NCBI RefSeq assembly: GCF_025370255.1
Contig: NZ_JAMTCD010000018.1
Span: forward strand, 1 to 64,000
Reading direction: 5' to 3'
Source of the DNA: Shewanella holmiensis
GTDB lineage: Bacteria > Pseudomonadota > Gammaproteobacteria > Enterobacterales > Shewanellaceae
Length of the DNA: 64,000 nucleotides
Position 1 is the first letter of the stretch. Each line of letters begins with the position of its first letter. The notes beneath the pieces are model-generated. The model did not search any database, was not told the DNA's origin, and worked only from the letters and a program-made list of their open reading frames with translations. Positions 27,446-41,472 of this stretch are shown here, piece by piece. Position numbers and translations under genes: made by a program.

Positions 27446-27485
27446 TGTAAAAAAGCGGCCACTCAATGAGTCAGCCGCTTTAATT
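27446..27485 (-). terminator. terminator of glmS
   Basis: AAAGCGGC (27452-27459) pairs with GCCGCTTT (27474-27481), with an inner ACTCA/TGAGT extension. On the minus strand the stem is followed by a run of T, as expected for an intrinsic terminator about 95 bases after the glmS stop. Confidence 0.75.
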
Positions 27486-27576
27486 TAGTTGTCTTATATT
27501 ACACAATCAAAAGCTTGTTTGTTTGATAAACTCTATATCACCACCTGCACAAACAAAACCAAAACAAATCAACAAC

Positions 27577-29406
27577 TTACTCAACTGTAACTGATTTTGC
27601 CAAGTTACGTGGTTGATCAACATCGGTGCCTTTAATCAAGGCTACGTGATAAGACAATAACTGCAATGGAATGGTGTAAATAAGCGGTGCCATAAACTCA
27701 TCACAATGTGGTATTGGAATAACCTTCATAGTGTCATCAGACTCAAACTCGGCATCTTTATCGGCAAACACATACATTAACCCACCACGGGCACGCACTT
27801 CTTCTACGTTTGATTTAAGCTTTTCAAGCAGTTCGTTGTTTGGTGCAACAACAATAACCGGCATGTCAGCATCAATAAGTGCTAATGGGCCGTGCTTTAA
27901 TTCACCTGAAGCATAGGCTTCTGCATGAATGTATGAAATTTCTTTCAGCTTTAGCGCGCCTTCCATTGCGATTGGGTATTGATCACCACGGCCTAAAAAT
28001 AATGCATGGTGCTTGTCGGCAAAGTCTTCGGCTAGTTCAGCAATAGCATCATCTAAACCAAGGGCTTGTTCAACTTTAGCTGGCATAGATTGTAGGCTTT
28101 GAGTAATCGCCGCTTCCATTTCGTCGCTCATGCCGTTGTGACGACCAATTGCTGTGGTTAGCATTAATAAACCAGCCAATTGCACAGTAAAGGCTTTGGT
28201 TGAGGCGACGCCAATTTCAGCGCCCGCTTTCATCATGTACGCCATGTCAGATTCACGTACTAATGATGAACCCGCTGAGTTACAAATGGTTAAGGTGGCT
28301 TTGTAGCCCATGTCTTTGGCTAAACGCAGTGCCGCTAGGGTGTCTGCGGTTTCACCTGATTGTGAAATCGTCACCAATAAGCTGTTAGGGAATAAGTGCG
28401 ATTTGCGATAGCGGAACTCAGAGGCTATTTCAACATTACACGATACGCCAGCCCAGTCTTCTAACCAGTAGCGCGCCGCCATACCCGCATGGTAACTGGT
28501 ACCACAGGCAATAATTTGAACGTGCTTAATATCTTTTAAAAACTCTGCGGCGTTTTCACCAAAGGCAGAATCTAATACTTTACCACCCGCAATACGGCCT
28601 TCTAAAGTATGGGCGATGGCAGTTGGCTGTTCGTAGATTTCTTTAAGCATGTAGTGACGGTATTCACCTTTATCACCGGCATCGTGGGTGACTTCTGATT
28701 CTTTCACTTCACGCTTAACTGGGTTGCCGTTAACATCAAAAATATTAACTTCACGGCGGGTAACTTCTGCGACATCACCTTCTTCTAAAAATGCGAATGA
28801 ACGAGTAACAGGTAATAACGCCAGTTGATCAGATGCAACAAAGTTTTCGCCTAAACCAAAACCAATCACCAATGGGCTTCCGCTACGGGCAACAACCATA
28901 CGCTCGCTGTCGCGACGATCGATAACCACTGTGCCGTAAGCACCTTCAAGTTGTTTAACTGTGGCTTGCACTGCGGCTAATAAATTATCAGCGGTTTTTA
29001 ATTGATGGTGCACTAAGTGGCAAATCACCTCGGTATCTGTGTCTGATGCGAACACATAGCCTAAGCCTTTTAGTTTTTCACGTAGCTTGCTGTGGTTTTC
29101 AATTATACCGTTATGTACCACGGCGATATCACCTTCAGACACATGCGGGTGAGCATTACGCTCGCTTGGTTCACCGTGAGTTGCCCAACGGGTGTGCGCA
29201 ATACCCGTGCCACCAGCTAATGGTGTTTCATCTAATGCAGATGACAACTCTTGCACTTTACCTAAGCGACGTGTGCGACTTAGCATACCATTATGAATAA
29301 CGGCTACACCTGCGCTGTCGTAACCGCGATATTCTAGGCGGCGTAAACCTTCAACTAAAATTTCTGCTACATCTCTTTGCGCTACTGCGCCAACGATTCC
29401 ACACAT
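27577..29406 (-). CDS. glmS: glutamine--fructose-6-phosphate aminotransferase
   Basis: 609 residues. The N-terminal glutaminase domain begins MCGIVGA, so Cys2 becomes the N-terminal nucleophile. Two SIS domains (about 290-420 and 460-600) bind fructose-6-phosphate; SQSGETADT and the C-terminal [11 protein letters not shown] are conserved. It makes glucosamine-6-phosphate, the first step towards peptidoglycan and LPS. glmU, which completes UDP-GlcNAc synthesis, is 3.4 kb away on the same strand. Confidence 0.97.
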   Translation of the reverse strand: MCGIVGAVAQRDVAEILVEGLRRLEYRGYDSAGVAVIHNGMLSRTRRLGKVQELSSALDETPLAGGTGIAHTRWATHGEPSERNAHPHVSEGDIAVVHNGIIENHSKLREKLKGLGYVFASDTDTEVICHLVHHQLKTADNLLAAVQATVKQLEGAYGTVVIDRRDSERMVVARSGSPLVIGFGLGENFVASDQLALLPVTRSFAFLEEGDVAEVTRREVNIFDVNGNPVKREVKESEVTHDAGDKGEYRHYMLKEIYEQPTAIAHTLEGRIAGGKVLDSAFGENAAEFLKDIKHVQIIACGTSYHAGMAARYWLEDWAGVSCNVEIASEFRYRKSHLFPNSLLVTISQSGETADTLAALRLAKDMGYKATLTICNSAGSSLVRESDMAYMMKAGAEIGVASTKAFTVQLAGLLMLTTAIGRHNGMSDEMEAAITQSLQSMPAKVEQALGLDDAIAELAEDFADKHHALFLGRGDQYPIAMEGALKLKEISYIHAEAYASGELKHGPLALIDADMPVIVVAPNNELLEKLKSNVEEVRARGGLMYVFADKDAEFESDDTMKVIPIPHCDEFMAPLIYTIPLQLLSYHVALIKGTDVDQPRNLAKSVTVE

Positions 29407-29440
29407 GATTTTTTACCTATTAAATGGTTTTAAATTGAAT

Positions 29441-30211
29441 TTATGCAACGTAAGGCGCAAGTAACACTTTTACGCCCTGGTCGGTAATGGTTTGTAATGC
29501 CTCGGCTGAGATATGGTCATCGGTGACCAATACATTGATCTCGCTCCAAGGCAGTTCTAAATTTGGGATTCGGCGACCGATTTTTGATGACTCAAGGAGG
29601 ACAATAACTTCGCGCGACATTTCGGCCATGACCTTACTCAGTCCAGTTAGCTCATTGAATGTGGTGGTGCCACGCTCTAAATCTAATCCGTCTGCACCTA
29701 TAAATAGCTGGTCAAAGTTATATGAACGCAATACTTGCTCGGCAACCTGGCCCTGGAAAGACTCTGAATGCGGGTCCCACGTGCCACCGGTCATCAATAA
29801 TGTCGGTTCGTTCTCAAGTTCATGAATCGCATTGGCTAGCTGTAATGAGTTAGTCATCACCACTAAACCTCGTAGACCATTAAGTTGCTGCACTATACCT
29901 GTGGTTGTACTGCCACTGTCGATAATGATGCGGTTATGATCTTTAATCAGCGCTGCTGCGGTTTTGGCAATGGCTAATTTATTAGGGGCGATTTTGGCGC
30001 TAAATTGCTGAGTAACTTCATCAGGAACGGCTATAGCGCCACCGTAACGGCGTAATAATAGGCCTGTTTTTTCTAGGGTGGCCAGATCCTTTCGAATAGT
30101 CACTTCAGACGTTTCAAAACGTAACGACAATTCTTCAACACTGACTTCACCTTGCTGGTTTAGCAGGTTAATAATGCTGTGACGACGTTGTTGAGTATTA
30201 CGTTTGTTCAT
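29441..30211 (-). CDS. DeoR-family transcriptional regulator
   Basis: 256 residues. The helix-turn-helix at about 7-58 (QQGEVSVEELSLRFETSEVTIRKDLATLE) and the DeoR sugar-phosphate sensor domain with DSGSTT, TNSLQLANAI and ADGLD motifs are clear. It lies 34 bases upstream of glmS in the same direction, so it probably controls, and is cotranscribed with, glmS. The inferred effector is an amino-sugar phosphate. Confidence 0.9.
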   Translation of the reverse strand: MNKRNTQQRRHSIINLLNQQGEVSVEELSLRFETSEVTIRKDLATLEKTGLLLRRYGGAIAVPDEVTQQFSAKIAPNKLAIAKTAAALIKDHNRIIIDSGSTTTGIVQQLNGLRGLVVMTNSLQLANAIHELENEPTLLMTGGTWDPHSESFQGQVAEQVLRSYNFDQLFIGADGLDLERGTTTFNELTGLSKVMAEMSREVIVLLESSKIGRRIPNLELPWSEINVLVTDDHISAEALQTITDQGVKVLLAPYVA

Positions 30212-30301
30212 ATTGACGCTTATCTTTCACTTAAGTTACGAAACGAAAGATATTTTAGCAGCAAATGAAACATTTTCTAGTACTATTGAAAGATAAATAA
30301 C

Positions 30302-30331
30302 AAAAAAGCAGCGGTAATCGCTGCTTTTTTT
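30302..30331 (-). terminator. terminator of the TonB receptor gene
   Basis: AAAAAAGCAGCG, loop GTAAT, CGCTGCTTTTTTT: GC-rich stem with A and T tracts on both sides. It is placed between the receptor stop (30386) and the DeoR gene start. Confidence 0.8.
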
Positions 30332-30385
30332 ATCTATAACATCGACTATAGGCCAACCTCTAGAGTCGGTTGTCGAATGCAAGGG

Positions 30386-32569
30386 TTAAAACTTGGCTTC
30401 TAGCGCCAAATTCACATTACGCCCCTGACCCACGGTAACATCGGTTGTACCACCACCGCCAAGGTATTCTTTATCGAATAGGTTTCTGATGTTCATTCGT
30501 AAACTCACATCGCTCCCCATTACCGGCATAGTGTAAGCCGCACCTAAATCAACTGTAATATAATCATCTTTAGTGATGGTGTTTTGACTGTCGGCATAAC
30601 GCTCGCCCACGTAGGTTGCGCCAAAGTTAAGGGCAAAGCTTTCTGTCATTTCATAACGTGTCCAAAGGTTTGCTGATAACTCAGGTGCATCTATCGGGGT
30701 CTTACCATTCAAGCTGTCAGAGGCTGGGCGTGAATATTCAGCATTTAAATACATCATTGACCCAGTGACAAACCACTTATCGGCAACTTGACCTTGAGCA
30801 CCAATTTCAGCCCCTTTATGGCGCTGTTCGCCTTCTTGGGTAGTGATATAAGTTTTGCCATTAACGGGGGTTACTAATGTTTGTTGTACCGTAACATTAG
30901 ATACCGTGATATCAAAAATAGCACCCGTTAACAGTAAACTGCCATCGTATAATTCCCATTTTGTCCCTAACTCATATTGGGTGCCGTATTCTGGTTCAAG
31001 ATCCATCTTGTTATTGACGTCATCTTCATTATTAACCATCCCTTGTGGGCTAAAGCTTTGTGAATAATTAGCGTAAATACTGCCGTTTTTTGTTGGCGAG
31101 TAGATCACGCCAAACTTAGGTGAAACCGCATAGCTATTGTTACCCTCACCATCTTTTTTCTGTTCATCATAGCGAGTACCCACTAACGCCTGCCATGAAT
31201 CATTAAAGCTAATTAAGTCTTGTAGATAAAAGCCGTAATGCTTGTAATCAGATTCATACTTAGTAGTATCACGGTGATAATCTAACCCCGGATTAACGAC
31301 AGGTACACCAGGCATAACATGCTGATTTTTAGGGCCTGAATCTTTTAACTGGCCATAGTAGTACTTCAATAAATTGCCGCCTAATAGCAATTGATGATCA
31401 ATACCTGCAGTATTAAATTGGCTGGTAAAATCCATATAGGCCGTTTCATGTTGCCAGTCATCATAGCGATCAAATGGACTGATAAAGTAACCTTGGGTTA
31501 ATGGATCTTCATAGCACACATTTTGTTTGTTGCTGTCTTTACCACACAAGTTAGGTGAGGTATCTAAACGCTGACGGTTAAATTGCTGGTGGTTATAGCC
31601 AGTTTTGACCTGCATATTATCGTTAATATGGTAAGTTAAATCGCCACCTTTATTAGTGATCGTATTGTCAGTAAATGCCCATGGCATATCCCATATTAAA
31701 TCTCGGCCTCCTACCAGTTCACCCGCACTATTTAACCAACCACCACGGTCGATGCCTGTTTTATCTTGGGTATGGTCGTATTTGAGTGACAACAATAAAT
31801 CGTCAGTAATATCGTATTCAAGGTTAATAAAGCCTAACCAGCGGTCGCGTTCTTGATTATTTTCATCAATGCCCATAGTGTTGGCATAGGTTCGCCAGTA
31901 TTGTGAATCCTGTTTAACCAACACAGCACGGTAACGCAGAGTTTGTGCATCATTGATACTGCCACCCGCGTCAGCTTGAAATCGTGTAGAGCCTTGATCA
32001 TCGGTATCAAAACCTAGCTCAAATTGAGTATCGTATGTTGGCTTTTTGGTCACCATATTAATCAAACCACCGGGGCCTGATTGACCATACAACATACTAG
32101 ATGGGCCTTTTAACACTTCAACCTGTTGTAATGTTTCTATAGGCTGAACATAGTGAGACCACTGCTGGTGGCCATTGATAAGATAACTCGACCCAGAGTC
32201 AAGCTCAAACCCACGTAAACTAAAGACCTGGCGGTTCCATTTTTCACTGCCGGCAGTCACACTTGAATCATTGACCAATACTTCAGATAAATTTTTAGCA
32301 AGTTGTTCATCGGTAACAAAGTCAGGAATAATTGCCACTGACTGGGGGGTATCCATTAAATCAATGTTACCGCGCATCGCACCAGAGGCTGTACCGACTT
32401 TATAATGATTAAACTGTCTGCCGGTGACTTCTATTCGCTCAATACTTTTATGTGTAGCGGCGGCTTGATCTGGTGTGACTTGTAATGACGTAGATGTTTC
32501 AGCTTGCACTGAATACGATAATAATCCTGTTGTTACAGCGATAGCTACTGCCGAAAGTTTAGTTAACAT
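30386..32569 (-). CDS. TonB-dependent siderophore receptor
   Basis: 727 residues. Signal peptide (about 1-23), plug domain about 55-165 (MDTPQSVAIIPDFVTDEQ; VEVLKGPSSMLYGQSGPGGLINMVTKKP), then a 22-strand barrel ending in F. The TonB box is probably near IERIEVTG (42-49). The plug motifs place it in the FhuA/FoxA-type ferric-siderophore group. It transports an iron chelate across the outer membrane using TonB energy. A Fur box precedes it, so iron repression is expected. Confidence 0.9.
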   Translation of the reverse strand: MLTKLSAVAIAVTTGLLSYSVQAETSTSLQVTPDQAAATHKSIERIEVTGRQFNHYKVGTASGAMRGNIDLMDTPQSVAIIPDFVTDEQLAKNLSEVLVNDSSVTAGSEKWNRQVFSLRGFELDSGSSYLINGHQQWSHYVQPIETLQQVEVLKGPSSMLYGQSGPGGLINMVTKKPTYDTQFELGFDTDDQGSTRFQADAGGSINDAQTLRYRAVLVKQDSQYWRTYANTMGIDENNQERDRWLGFINLEYDITDDLLLSLKYDHTQDKTGIDRGGWLNSAGELVGGRDLIWDMPWAFTDNTITNKGGDLTYHINDNMQVKTGYNHQQFNRQRLDTSPNLCGKDSNKQNVCYEDPLTQGYFISPFDRYDDWQHETAYMDFTSQFNTAGIDHQLLLGGNLLKYYYGQLKDSGPKNQHVMPGVPVVNPGLDYHRDTTKYESDYKHYGFYLQDLISFNDSWQALVGTRYDEQKKDGEGNNSYAVSPKFGVIYSPTKNGSIYANYSQSFSPQGMVNNEDDVNNKMDLEPEYGTQYELGTKWELYDGSLLLTGAIFDITVSNVTVQQTLVTPVNGKTYITTQEGEQRHKGAEIGAQGQVADKWFVTGSMMYLNAEYSRPASDSLNGKTPIDAPELSANLWTRYEMTESFALNFGATYVGERYADSQNTITKDDYITVDLGAAYTMPVMGSDVSLRMNIRNLFDKEYLGGGGTTDVTVGQGRNVNLALEAKF

Positions 32570-32614
32570 TCATACCTCTATTAAGATGTTATACCGATTT
32601 AATGTGGCCATCTT

Positions 32615-32635
32615 AAATGAGAATGATTATTATTA
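32615..32635. promoter_or_regulatory. Fur box upstream of the TonB receptor
   Basis: AAATGAGAATGATTATTATTA, about 46-66 bases upstream of the receptor ATG, matches the repeated GATAAT pattern of Fur boxes at most positions. Confidence 0.7.
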
Positions 32636-32683
32636 AATAAAATTTACAGTATATTTACTCTATTTTGAGATGTTTTAATTGCC

Positions 32684-32716
32684 TAAAAAAAGCGATAAAT
32701 GATGACATTTATCGCT
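32684..32716 (-). terminator. terminator of glmU
   Basis: AGCGATAAATG (32691-32701), loop ATGA, CATTTATCGCT (32706-32716). Read leftward, the stem is followed by seven T residues. It is a strong intrinsic terminator about 95 bases after the glmU stop. Confidence 0.82.
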
Positions 32717-32811
32717 TAGTGTCGAGTGTATCGCAGGCCTACTACCAGTGAGTCTAACGCAGATAACGTTGACAATAGCCGCTGAACAGAGATAAGTTAA
32801 CTAGCCTTTGG

Positions 32812-34176
32812 CTACTTAGGCTGTTTAACTGGACGTTGCCAGCCAGCGATATGACGCTGTTTTACACGCGTGATAACTAACTCACCTTCGCCAACATCTT
32901 TAGCAATGGTTGAGCCTGCACCTAAAGTGGCATTTTTACCTATGGTAACCGGAGCGATTAACTGGGTATCACTTCCAACAAATACACCATCTTCGATAAC
33001 AGTTAAAAACTTGTTCGCGCCATCATAATTACAAGTGATGGTACCGGCACCAATATTCACGCCCGCACCTATTTGCGCATCGCCTAAATAGGCTAAGTGG
33101 CCAGCTTTTGAACCAACGCCCAATACGGCTTTTTTCATTTCAACAAAATTACCGATATGCGCATCTTCTTTCAATTCAGCACCTGTACGTAAACGGGCAA
33201 ATGGCCCCGCACTGGCAGATTTACCTAATTTAGCGCCTTCGATAATAGAATAAGGTTTAATTTCAGCGTTATCAGCAATCTCACAATCGATGAGAATAGC
33301 ACCAGCACCAATAGTGACATTATTACCTAGGGTGACTTTACCCTGAATAATCACGTTAACGTCGATCATCACATCCATACCTACGCTTACGTCACCGCGA
33401 ATATCTATTCTTGCTGGGTCGCGTAAGTTGGCGCCTTCTAGCATAAGCTTTTCAGCTGCGCGGGCTTGATAAGCACGCTCAAGTTGAGCGAGTTGCACGC
33501 GGTTATTAGCACCTTCCACCTCTATTGCTGACTGAGGTTGCGCGGTATTAATTTCAACACCATCGGCATGGGCCATAGCAATAATGTCGGTAAGATAATA
33601 TTCGCCCTGGGCATTATTGTTTGATAAACGGTTAAGCCAAGCTTTTAGTTGCTTGCCAGGCACAGCCATTATGCCGGTGTTAACTTCTTTAATATTAAGC
33701 TGTTCTGGGTTGGCATCTTTTTGTTCAACAATACCAACCACTTTTCCTGCTTCACGCACAATGCGGCCATAACCTGTTGGGTTTGGTAAATTAACAGTAA
33801 GAATAGCTAAACCATTATCAGGACGTGCTTTTAATAATTCTTCTAAGGTACTTTGCTGAATAAGTGGCACATCACCATAAAGGATCAACACCGTATCATC
33901 ATCACCAATATTGGGGTTCGCTTGTGCTACAGCGTGGCCTGTACCAAGCTGTTCGGCTTGTAATACCCAGTTTAAAGGTTGTTCACCCAGTGCGGCTTGT
34001 AGTTTATCGGCTCCGTAGCCATAAACCAATTGAATAGCCTGTGAGCCTAAAGAATTTGCCGTATCGATGACATGTTGCACCATACTTTTATGGGCGATTG
34101 GGTGTAACACTTTAGGAAGATCTGAGCGCATACGCGTTCCTTTGCCTGCAGCTAAGATCACAACATTTAACGACAT
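32812..34176 (-). CDS. glmU: bifunctional UDP-N-acetylglucosamine pyrophosphorylase / glucosamine-1-phosphate acetyltransferase
   Basis: 454 residues from ATG 34176 (AAGGA ribosome site), which is the family length. The N-terminal uridyltransferase shows LAAGKGTRM at 8-16. The C-terminal left-handed beta-helix (hexapeptide repeats from about 250) is the acetyltransferase, with the catalytic His in [15 protein letters not shown]. It acetylates glucosamine-1-phosphate and then transfers UMP to give UDP-GlcNAc. It lies just downstream of the atp operon with its own start, separated by a terminator. Confidence 0.96.
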   Translation of the reverse strand: MSLNVVILAAGKGTRMRSDLPKVLHPIAHKSMVQHVIDTANSLGSQAIQLVYGYGADKLQAALGEQPLNWVLQAEQLGTGHAVAQANPNIGDDDTVLILYGDVPLIQQSTLEELLKARPDNGLAILTVNLPNPTGYGRIVREAGKVVGIVEQKDANPEQLNIKEVNTGIMAVPGKQLKAWLNRLSNNNAQGEYYLTDIIAMAHADGVEINTAQPQSAIEVEGANNRVQLAQLERAYQARAAEKLMLEGANLRDPARIDIRGDVSVGMDVMIDVNVIIQGKVTLGNNVTIGAGAILIDCEIADNAEIKPYSIIEGAKLGKSASAGPFARLRTGAELKEDAHIGNFVEMKKAVLGVGSKAGHLAYLGDAQIGAGVNIGAGTITCNYDGANKFLTVIEDGVFVGSDTQLIAPVTIGKNATLGAGSTIAKDVGEGELVITRVKQRHIAGWQRPVKQPK

Positions 34177-34280
34177 GATTGATTCCTTCAAAATACCTAA
34201 AAGTAAAATTGGGGCTATTTTAGCTGAATCGCGCCATAAAGGGAAAACGGATCATTAATCAGGACTAATTCGGCGCAATA

Positions 34281-34312
34281 AAAAAGGCGACTCATAAATG
34301 AGTCGCCTTTTA
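34281..34312 (-). terminator. terminator of the atp operon
   Basis: AAAAGGCGACTCAT and its inverse ATGAGTCGCCTTTT form a 12-14 bp stem with a tiny loop, flanked by A and T tracts. It lies 18 bases past the atpC stop. Confidence 0.82.
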
Positions 34313-34329
34313 TTCAGCAAATAATCAAC

Positions 34330-34758
34330 TTATCTGGTGATGTTTTTCTTGATGGTTTCAACAACTTTCAATTGCGCTATCGATTTAGCCAATTCAATGG
34401 TTGCCGCTTCATAATCGAAGTCTACACCTGCATTAGCAATTTTCTCTTCTGCATGGCGTTTAGCTTCTAAAGCTGCTTGTTCATCAATATCATCGGCACG
34501 CAATCCAACATCAGCAAGAACAGAAATTGAAGTAGGTTGAACTTCCAGGATTCCACCTGAAAGATACAATACTTCTTCACTGCCATCTTGCTTGACCATG
34601 CGCGCCATGCCAGGTTTGATTTTTGTTAGCAAAGGAGCATGATTAGGCATAATACCTAATTCACCTTCAGCGCCAGATACTTCAAAAAAAGTAACTTCGC
34701 CGTGGTACAAGCTTTTCTCTGCACTAACAATATCAAGTTTGACTGTCATGCCTGCCAT
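34330..34758 (-). CDS. atpC: F1Fo ATP synthase epsilon subunit
   Basis: 142 residues: N-terminal beta-sandwich with GVVSFFEVSG-like and [11 protein letters not shown] motifs, then a C-terminal helical hairpin that can inhibit ATP hydrolysis. AAGGAG lies six bases before the ATG. It is the last gene of the atp operon, 36 bases after atpD. Confidence 0.96.
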   Translation of the reverse strand: MAGMTVKLDIVSAEKSLYHGEVTFFEVSGAEGELGIMPNHAPLLTKIKPGMARMVKQDGSEEVLYLSGGILEVQPTSISVLADVGLRADDIDEQAALEAKRHAEEKIANAGVDFDYEAATIELAKSIAQLKVVETIKKNITR

Positions 34759-34794
34759 TGAGCTCTCCTTAAAGAACTAAGCTTTACGGCCTAG

Positions 34795-36222
<1,428 letters not shown>

Positions 36223-37083
36223 CTAAACCGCTGCAGCGCCAGATACAATTTCCGACAGTTCTTGCGTAATCGCAGCCTGACGGGCCTTGTTATAAACTAA
36301 CTGCAAATCGTCAATAAGTTCGCCTGCGTTGTCTGTAGCCGCTTTCATTGCCACCATACGGGCAGCTTGTTCTGAAGCGATATTTTCAACAACACCTTGA
36401 TATACTTGTGATTCAATATAACGAGTTAATAGTGTTTCCAAAATTTCTTTTGGATCCGGCTCGTAGATATAATCCCAAGGATATTTAGCTACTTCTTCTT
36501 CCGATTTAGGCAAAGGTAGCAGTTGCTCGATCACAGGAGTCTGAGTCATTGTGTTAACAAATTTGTTGAACACAATAAACAGACGATCCAGTTTGCCTTC
36601 GTTGTAAGCTTTTAACATGACACGTACTGTGCCAATCAAATCAGCAAGTTTTGGCGCATCGCCTAAACCTGATGTATGGGCAGATATTTCACCGCCAAAG
36701 CTTTTGAAAAACTGTACTGAGCGAGAGCCAATTGGGCAAAACTCAATTTGCGCACCCTGCTTTTTCCATTCTTTCAGGTCTGTAACTACCTTTTTGAAAA
36801 GGTTAACGTTCAAACCACCACAAAGGCCACGGTCAGTTGACACAACAATGTAACCAACCCGCTTGGCATCTCGAACTTCTAACATTGGATGTTTGAATTC
36901 AAGCGTACCTTGCGCGACGTGACCGATCACCTTACGCATATTTTCTGCATATGGACGACTTGCTGCCATGCGGTCTTGCGCTTTACGCATTTTGCTAGCT
37001 GCAACCATTTCCATAGCTGAAGTGATCTTCTGAGTGTTTTTAACACTCGCGATCTTGGTTTTAATCTCTTTAGCGCCGGCCAT
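36223..37083 (-). CDS. atpG: F1Fo ATP synthase gamma subunit
   Basis: 286 residues. The N-terminal helix [24 protein letters not shown] and the C-terminal [15 protein letters not shown] form the central shaft coiled coil, with DRGLCGGLN at about 84-92. It turns inside the alpha3beta3 head. Confidence 0.97.
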   Translation of the reverse strand: MAGAKEIKTKIASVKNTQKITSAMEMVAASKMRKAQDRMAASRPYAENMRKVIGHVAQGTLEFKHPMLEVRDAKRVGYIVVSTDRGLCGGLNVNLFKKVVTDLKEWKKQGAQIEFCPIGSRSVQFFKSFGGEISAHTSGLGDAPKLADLIGTVRVMLKAYNEGKLDRLFIVFNKFVNTMTQTPVIEQLLPLPKSEEEVAKYPWDYIYEPDPKEILETLLTRYIESQVYQGVVENIASEQAARMVAMKAATDNAGELIDDLQLVYNKARQAAITQELSEIVSGAAAV

Positions 37084-37134
37084 CTCTACTCTCCAATCTG
37101 GGACCTGAGGTGCCCATGGGCACCCCGTTCATTG

Positions 37135-38676
37135 TTACCAGGTTTGGGTTTCAATGAACTTGTCCATGCCTGCCTTCAACTCACCTTCGATATCAGCGTT
37201 ATAATCGCCAGTAGCGTTGATGGTGTTCATTAGGTCAGCATGTTGACTGTTCATGTATGAAAGCAGAGCGGCTTCAAAGCGACCGACTTCATTTAAAGCA
37301 ACACCTTTCAAGTAGCCTTTTTCTGCAGAGAAAATAGATACTGATTGGTCAGCAACGCTCATTGGAGCATATTGCTTTTGCTTCATTAATTCGGTTACAC
37401 GCTCACCATGCTCAAGCTGAGCACGTGTTGCATCATCTAAATCAGATGCGAACTGTGAGAACGCTGCAAGCTCTCGATACTGTGCAAGTGCGGTACGGAT
37501 ACCACCAGACAGTTTCTTGATGATCTTAGTCTGCGCTGCACCACCAACACGAGAAACAGAAATACCTGGGTTAACCGCTGGACGTAAGCCCGAGTTAAAT
37601 AGGTCAGTTTCAAGGAAGATCTGACCATCGGTAATCGAAATTACGTTAGTCGGTACGAACGCTGATACGTCACCAGCTTGGGTTTCAATAATAGGTAAAG
37701 CGGTTAAAGAACCGGTTTTGCCTGTTACTGCACCTTTAGTGAACTTTTCTACGTAGTTCTCGTTTACGCGTGAAGCACGCTCTAATAAACGAGAGTGTAG
37801 ATAAAATACGTCACCTGGGTATGCTTCACGTCCTGGTGGACGCTTCAATAGCAATGAAATTTGACGGTAAGCAACTGCTTGCTTAGACAAATCATCATAT
37901 ACGATTAAAGAATCTTCACCGCGGTCACGGAAGTATTCACCCATAGAACAACCAGAATATGGCGCTAAGAATTGTAATGCTGCAGCTTCAGAAGCTGATG
38001 CTACTACAACGATAGTGTTAGCTAATGCACCATGTTCTTCTAGCTTGCGTACAACGTTAGCAATGGTAGAAGCTTTTTGGCCTACCGCTACGTATACACA
38101 TTTAATGCCAGAATCTTTCTGGTTAATAATGGCATCGATTGCCAAAGCTGTTTTACCAGTTTGACGGTCACCGATGACCAATTCACGTTGTCCACGACCA
38201 ATAGGGATCATAGAGTCAACGGCTTTATAACCGGTTTGAACTGGTTGTGATACTGACTTACGTTCAATAACACCAGGAGCAATTACTTCAACAGGAGAGA
38301 AACCATCATTTTCGATAGGTCCTTTTCCGTCAATAGGCTCACCTAGAGTGTTAACAACGCGGCCAAGTAGACCACGACCGACTGGTACTTCAAGAATACG
38401 ACCAGTTGTTCTTACTTTTGCGCCTTCTGCTAAATTAGCATAAGGGCCCATTACTACGGCACCGACAGAATCACGTTCTAAGTTCAACGCGATTGCAAAA
38501 CGGCCACCAGGCAGTTCGATCATTTCACCTTGCATTACATCGGCTAGGCCGTTAATGCGAATGATGCCGTCACTTACTGCAACGATAGTACCTTCGTTGC
38601 GAGCTTCACTAACGACGTCGAACTGCTCGATCCGCTGCTTAATCAGATCGCTGATTTCAGTGGAATTCAGTTGCAT
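37135..38676 (-). CDS. atpA: F1Fo ATP synthase alpha subunit
   Basis: 513 residues from ATG 38676 (GGGAG ribosome site; a TTG two codons earlier is rejected), the standard AtpA length. Walker [10 protein letters not shown] at about 169-177 and [14 protein letters not shown] near residue 364 are typical. It holds the non-catalytic nucleotide sites. Confidence 0.97.
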   Translation of the reverse strand: MQLNSTEISDLIKQRIEQFDVVSEARNEGTIVAVSDGIIRINGLADVMQGEMIELPGGRFAIALNLERDSVGAVVMGPYANLAEGAKVRTTGRILEVPVGRGLLGRVVNTLGEPIDGKGPIENDGFSPVEVIAPGVIERKSVSQPVQTGYKAVDSMIPIGRGQRELVIGDRQTGKTALAIDAIINQKDSGIKCVYVAVGQKASTIANVVRKLEEHGALANTIVVVASASEAAALQFLAPYSGCSMGEYFRDRGEDSLIVYDDLSKQAVAYRQISLLLKRPPGREAYPGDVFYLHSRLLERASRVNENYVEKFTKGAVTGKTGSLTALPIIETQAGDVSAFVPTNVISITDGQIFLETDLFNSGLRPAVNPGISVSRVGGAAQTKIIKKLSGGIRTALAQYRELAAFSQFASDLDDATRAQLEHGERVTELMKQKQYAPMSVADQSVSIFSAEKGYLKGVALNEVGRFEAALLSYMNSQHADLMNTINATGDYNADIEGELKAGMDKFIETQTW

Positions 38677-38690
38677 GCTCAAACTCCCAA

Positions 38691-39224
38691 TTACGACTGC
38701 AGCTTGTCAGACAAACGCGATAACTTACCGCTTACCGAGCCATCAATGACTAGGTCGCCTGATTTAATTATCACACCGCCAATTAGCGATGGATCAATGC
38801 TGCAATTCAGCTTAACTTTGCGTGCGAGACGTTTCTCTAAAGAAACACTAATTTGCTGTTGTTGCTCTGCGCTTAGCTCAGTAGCAGAAACCACATCAGC
38901 TTCTACTTCTTTGGCCCACTCATTGCGGTATTCAGCAAAAAGTAGAGACACTGTAGGCAGTATCCCTAAACGACCGTTTTCAGCCATTACCTTTATCAGG
39001 TTTTGACCTTGCTCGTTGACTTGCTCACCACATACTTTGATAAATAGTGAAGCAAGTTCTGCACTCGCTAGAGTGCCATTCAGCAATGGTTTCATTGATT
39101 CATTTTCAGTAACCAATGACGCGAAAGTTAGCATTTCTGTCCAACTTTCTACTGCTTTATGTTCAACTGCAAAATCAAAAGCTGCCTTTGCGTAAGGGCG
39201 AGCGATGGTGCTTAATTCAGCCAT
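38691..39224 (-). CDS. atpH: F1Fo ATP synthase delta subunit
   Basis: 177 residues. The N-terminal helical bundle begins [17 protein letters not shown]. The C-terminal segment with [25 protein letters not shown] is the conserved OSCP/delta signature. It is the peripheral-stalk cap joining AtpF to F1. It ends 14 bases before atpA starts. Confidence 0.96.
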   Translation of the reverse strand: MAELSTIARPYAKAAFDFAVEHKAVESWTEMLTFASLVTENESMKPLLNGTLASAELASLFIKVCGEQVNEQGQNLIKVMAENGRLGILPTVSLLFAEYRNEWAKEVEADVVSATELSAEQQQQISVSLEKRLARKVKLNCSIDPSLIGGVIIKSGDLVIDGSVSGKLSRLSDKLQS

Positions 39225-39239
39225 TACTCAACTCCCTTA

Positions 39240-39710
39240 TCAAATTTCAGCAACAAGTTTATTAACTATGTCACTGTGGGCGGCTGGGTCAATCGAACGC
39301 TCAAGAATCTTCTCTGCGCCAATGATGGCTAGAGCAGCAACTTGCTTACGCAAGTCATCTTTTACGCGATTACGTTCGTTCTCAATTTCTGCTTTACCCT
39401 GAGCGACAATTTTAGCCCGCTCAGCATCTGCTTCAGCTTTTGCTTCTTCAACGATTTGAGCTTTGCGCTTGTTAGCTTGCTCAATAATTTCGTTAGCAGT
39501 TGCTTTAGCGTCTTTAAGTTGCTCAGTGGCTTTCGCTTGAGCTAACTCTAGATCTTTTGCAGCACGGCCGGCATCAGCCAGACCATCAGCAATCTTCTTT
39601 TGGCGCTCTTCGATTGCATTCATCAACGGCGGCCATACAAACTTCATGCAGAACCACACAAAGAGCGCAAAAGATATTGCTTGGCCTAGCAGGGTAGCGT
39701 TAATACTCAT
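39240..39710 (-). CDS. atpF: F1Fo ATP synthase b subunit
   Basis: 156 residues: one N-terminal membrane helix (about 5-25; [23 protein letters not shown]) and a long Ala/Lys/Glu coiled coil of the peripheral stalk. Length matches the E. coli protein. Confidence 0.96.
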   Translation of the reverse strand: MSINATLLGQAISFALFVWFCMKFVWPPLMNAIEERQKKIADGLADAGRAAKDLELAQAKATEQLKDAKATANEIIEQANKRKAQIVEEAKAEADAERAKIVAQGKAEIENERNRVKDDLRKQVAALAIIGAEKILERSIDPAAHSDIVNKLVAEI

Positions 39711-39737
39711 AACGTCAACTCCTTACAGGGTGCTAGA

Positions 39738-40010
<273 letters not shown>

Positions 40011-40029
40011 CTAATTATCAATTTCTAAA

Positions 40030-40863
<834 letters not shown>

Positions 40864-41247
40864 TTAATTTTGCTTGAAGTATAAAGGGACTGCCCAAGGT
40901 ACTAGTATTCCTAATGCGTAGGTTGCAAATAACGGTGCGAACACCATATCTAATAAACCAAAAGCAATAGCAAACAATACAATGGTAAGCAGCAACTTTA
41001 CCGCTTCCCCCAGAAAAAACGACTGAACGACTTTTCCTGATGCACTTGCCCCTGCATGGGAAAAGGCTAGGGTTGCGAATACAAAATTAGGCAATACAGC
41101 AATAACACCTCCTGCAAAAGCAGAAAGTCCATACTGAAAGCCCCACAGAGCGAAAAGTAAAATTGAAGTTACCCCAACTATCGCCGCCTGAATTACCACT
41201 AGTTTATAAGCTGATGATCGGCCACGACGCGCTAAAACATTACTCAA
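40864..41247 (-). CDS. atpI: ATP synthase protein I
   Basis: 127 residues with about four membrane helices, starting at a TTG with GGAGAG six bases upstream. AtpI is a non-essential assembly helper for the c-ring. First gene of the operon, ending 12 bases before the atpB ATG. Confidence 0.9.
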   Translation of the reverse strand: MSNVLARRGRSSAYKLVVIQAAIVGVTSILLFALWGFQYGLSAFAGGVIAVLPNFVFATLAFSHAGASASGKVVQSFFLGEAVKLLLTIVLFAIAFGLLDMVFAPLFATYALGILVPWAVPLYFKQN

Positions 41248-41333
41248 TTTTCTCTCTCCGCATTCGTGCTTTTTGCGCGCATAAGTCTAGTTTAACTTTA
41301 TTAACCCAGCCTTAACTTACAAAAAGCCTGCAA

Positions 41334-41361
41334 AGTATACCTTTTCGCGCTTTGTTTGCAA
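41334..41361 (-). promoter_or_regulatory. promoter of the atp operon
   Basis: Minus-strand TTGCAA (41356-41361), 16-base spacer, TATACT (41334-41339), about 90 bases upstream of the atpI start. It is a good sigma-70 match. Confidence 0.65.
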
Positions 41362-41472
41362 CTTTGATGAGTGTAAAACAGCTATTTTAAAGGTGATTTG
41401 CGTCTAGAACTGCGAAAACAAAAATTATAGCTGTGTCACAAACTTACTGATGAAATGAAATTTTGTTAAAAT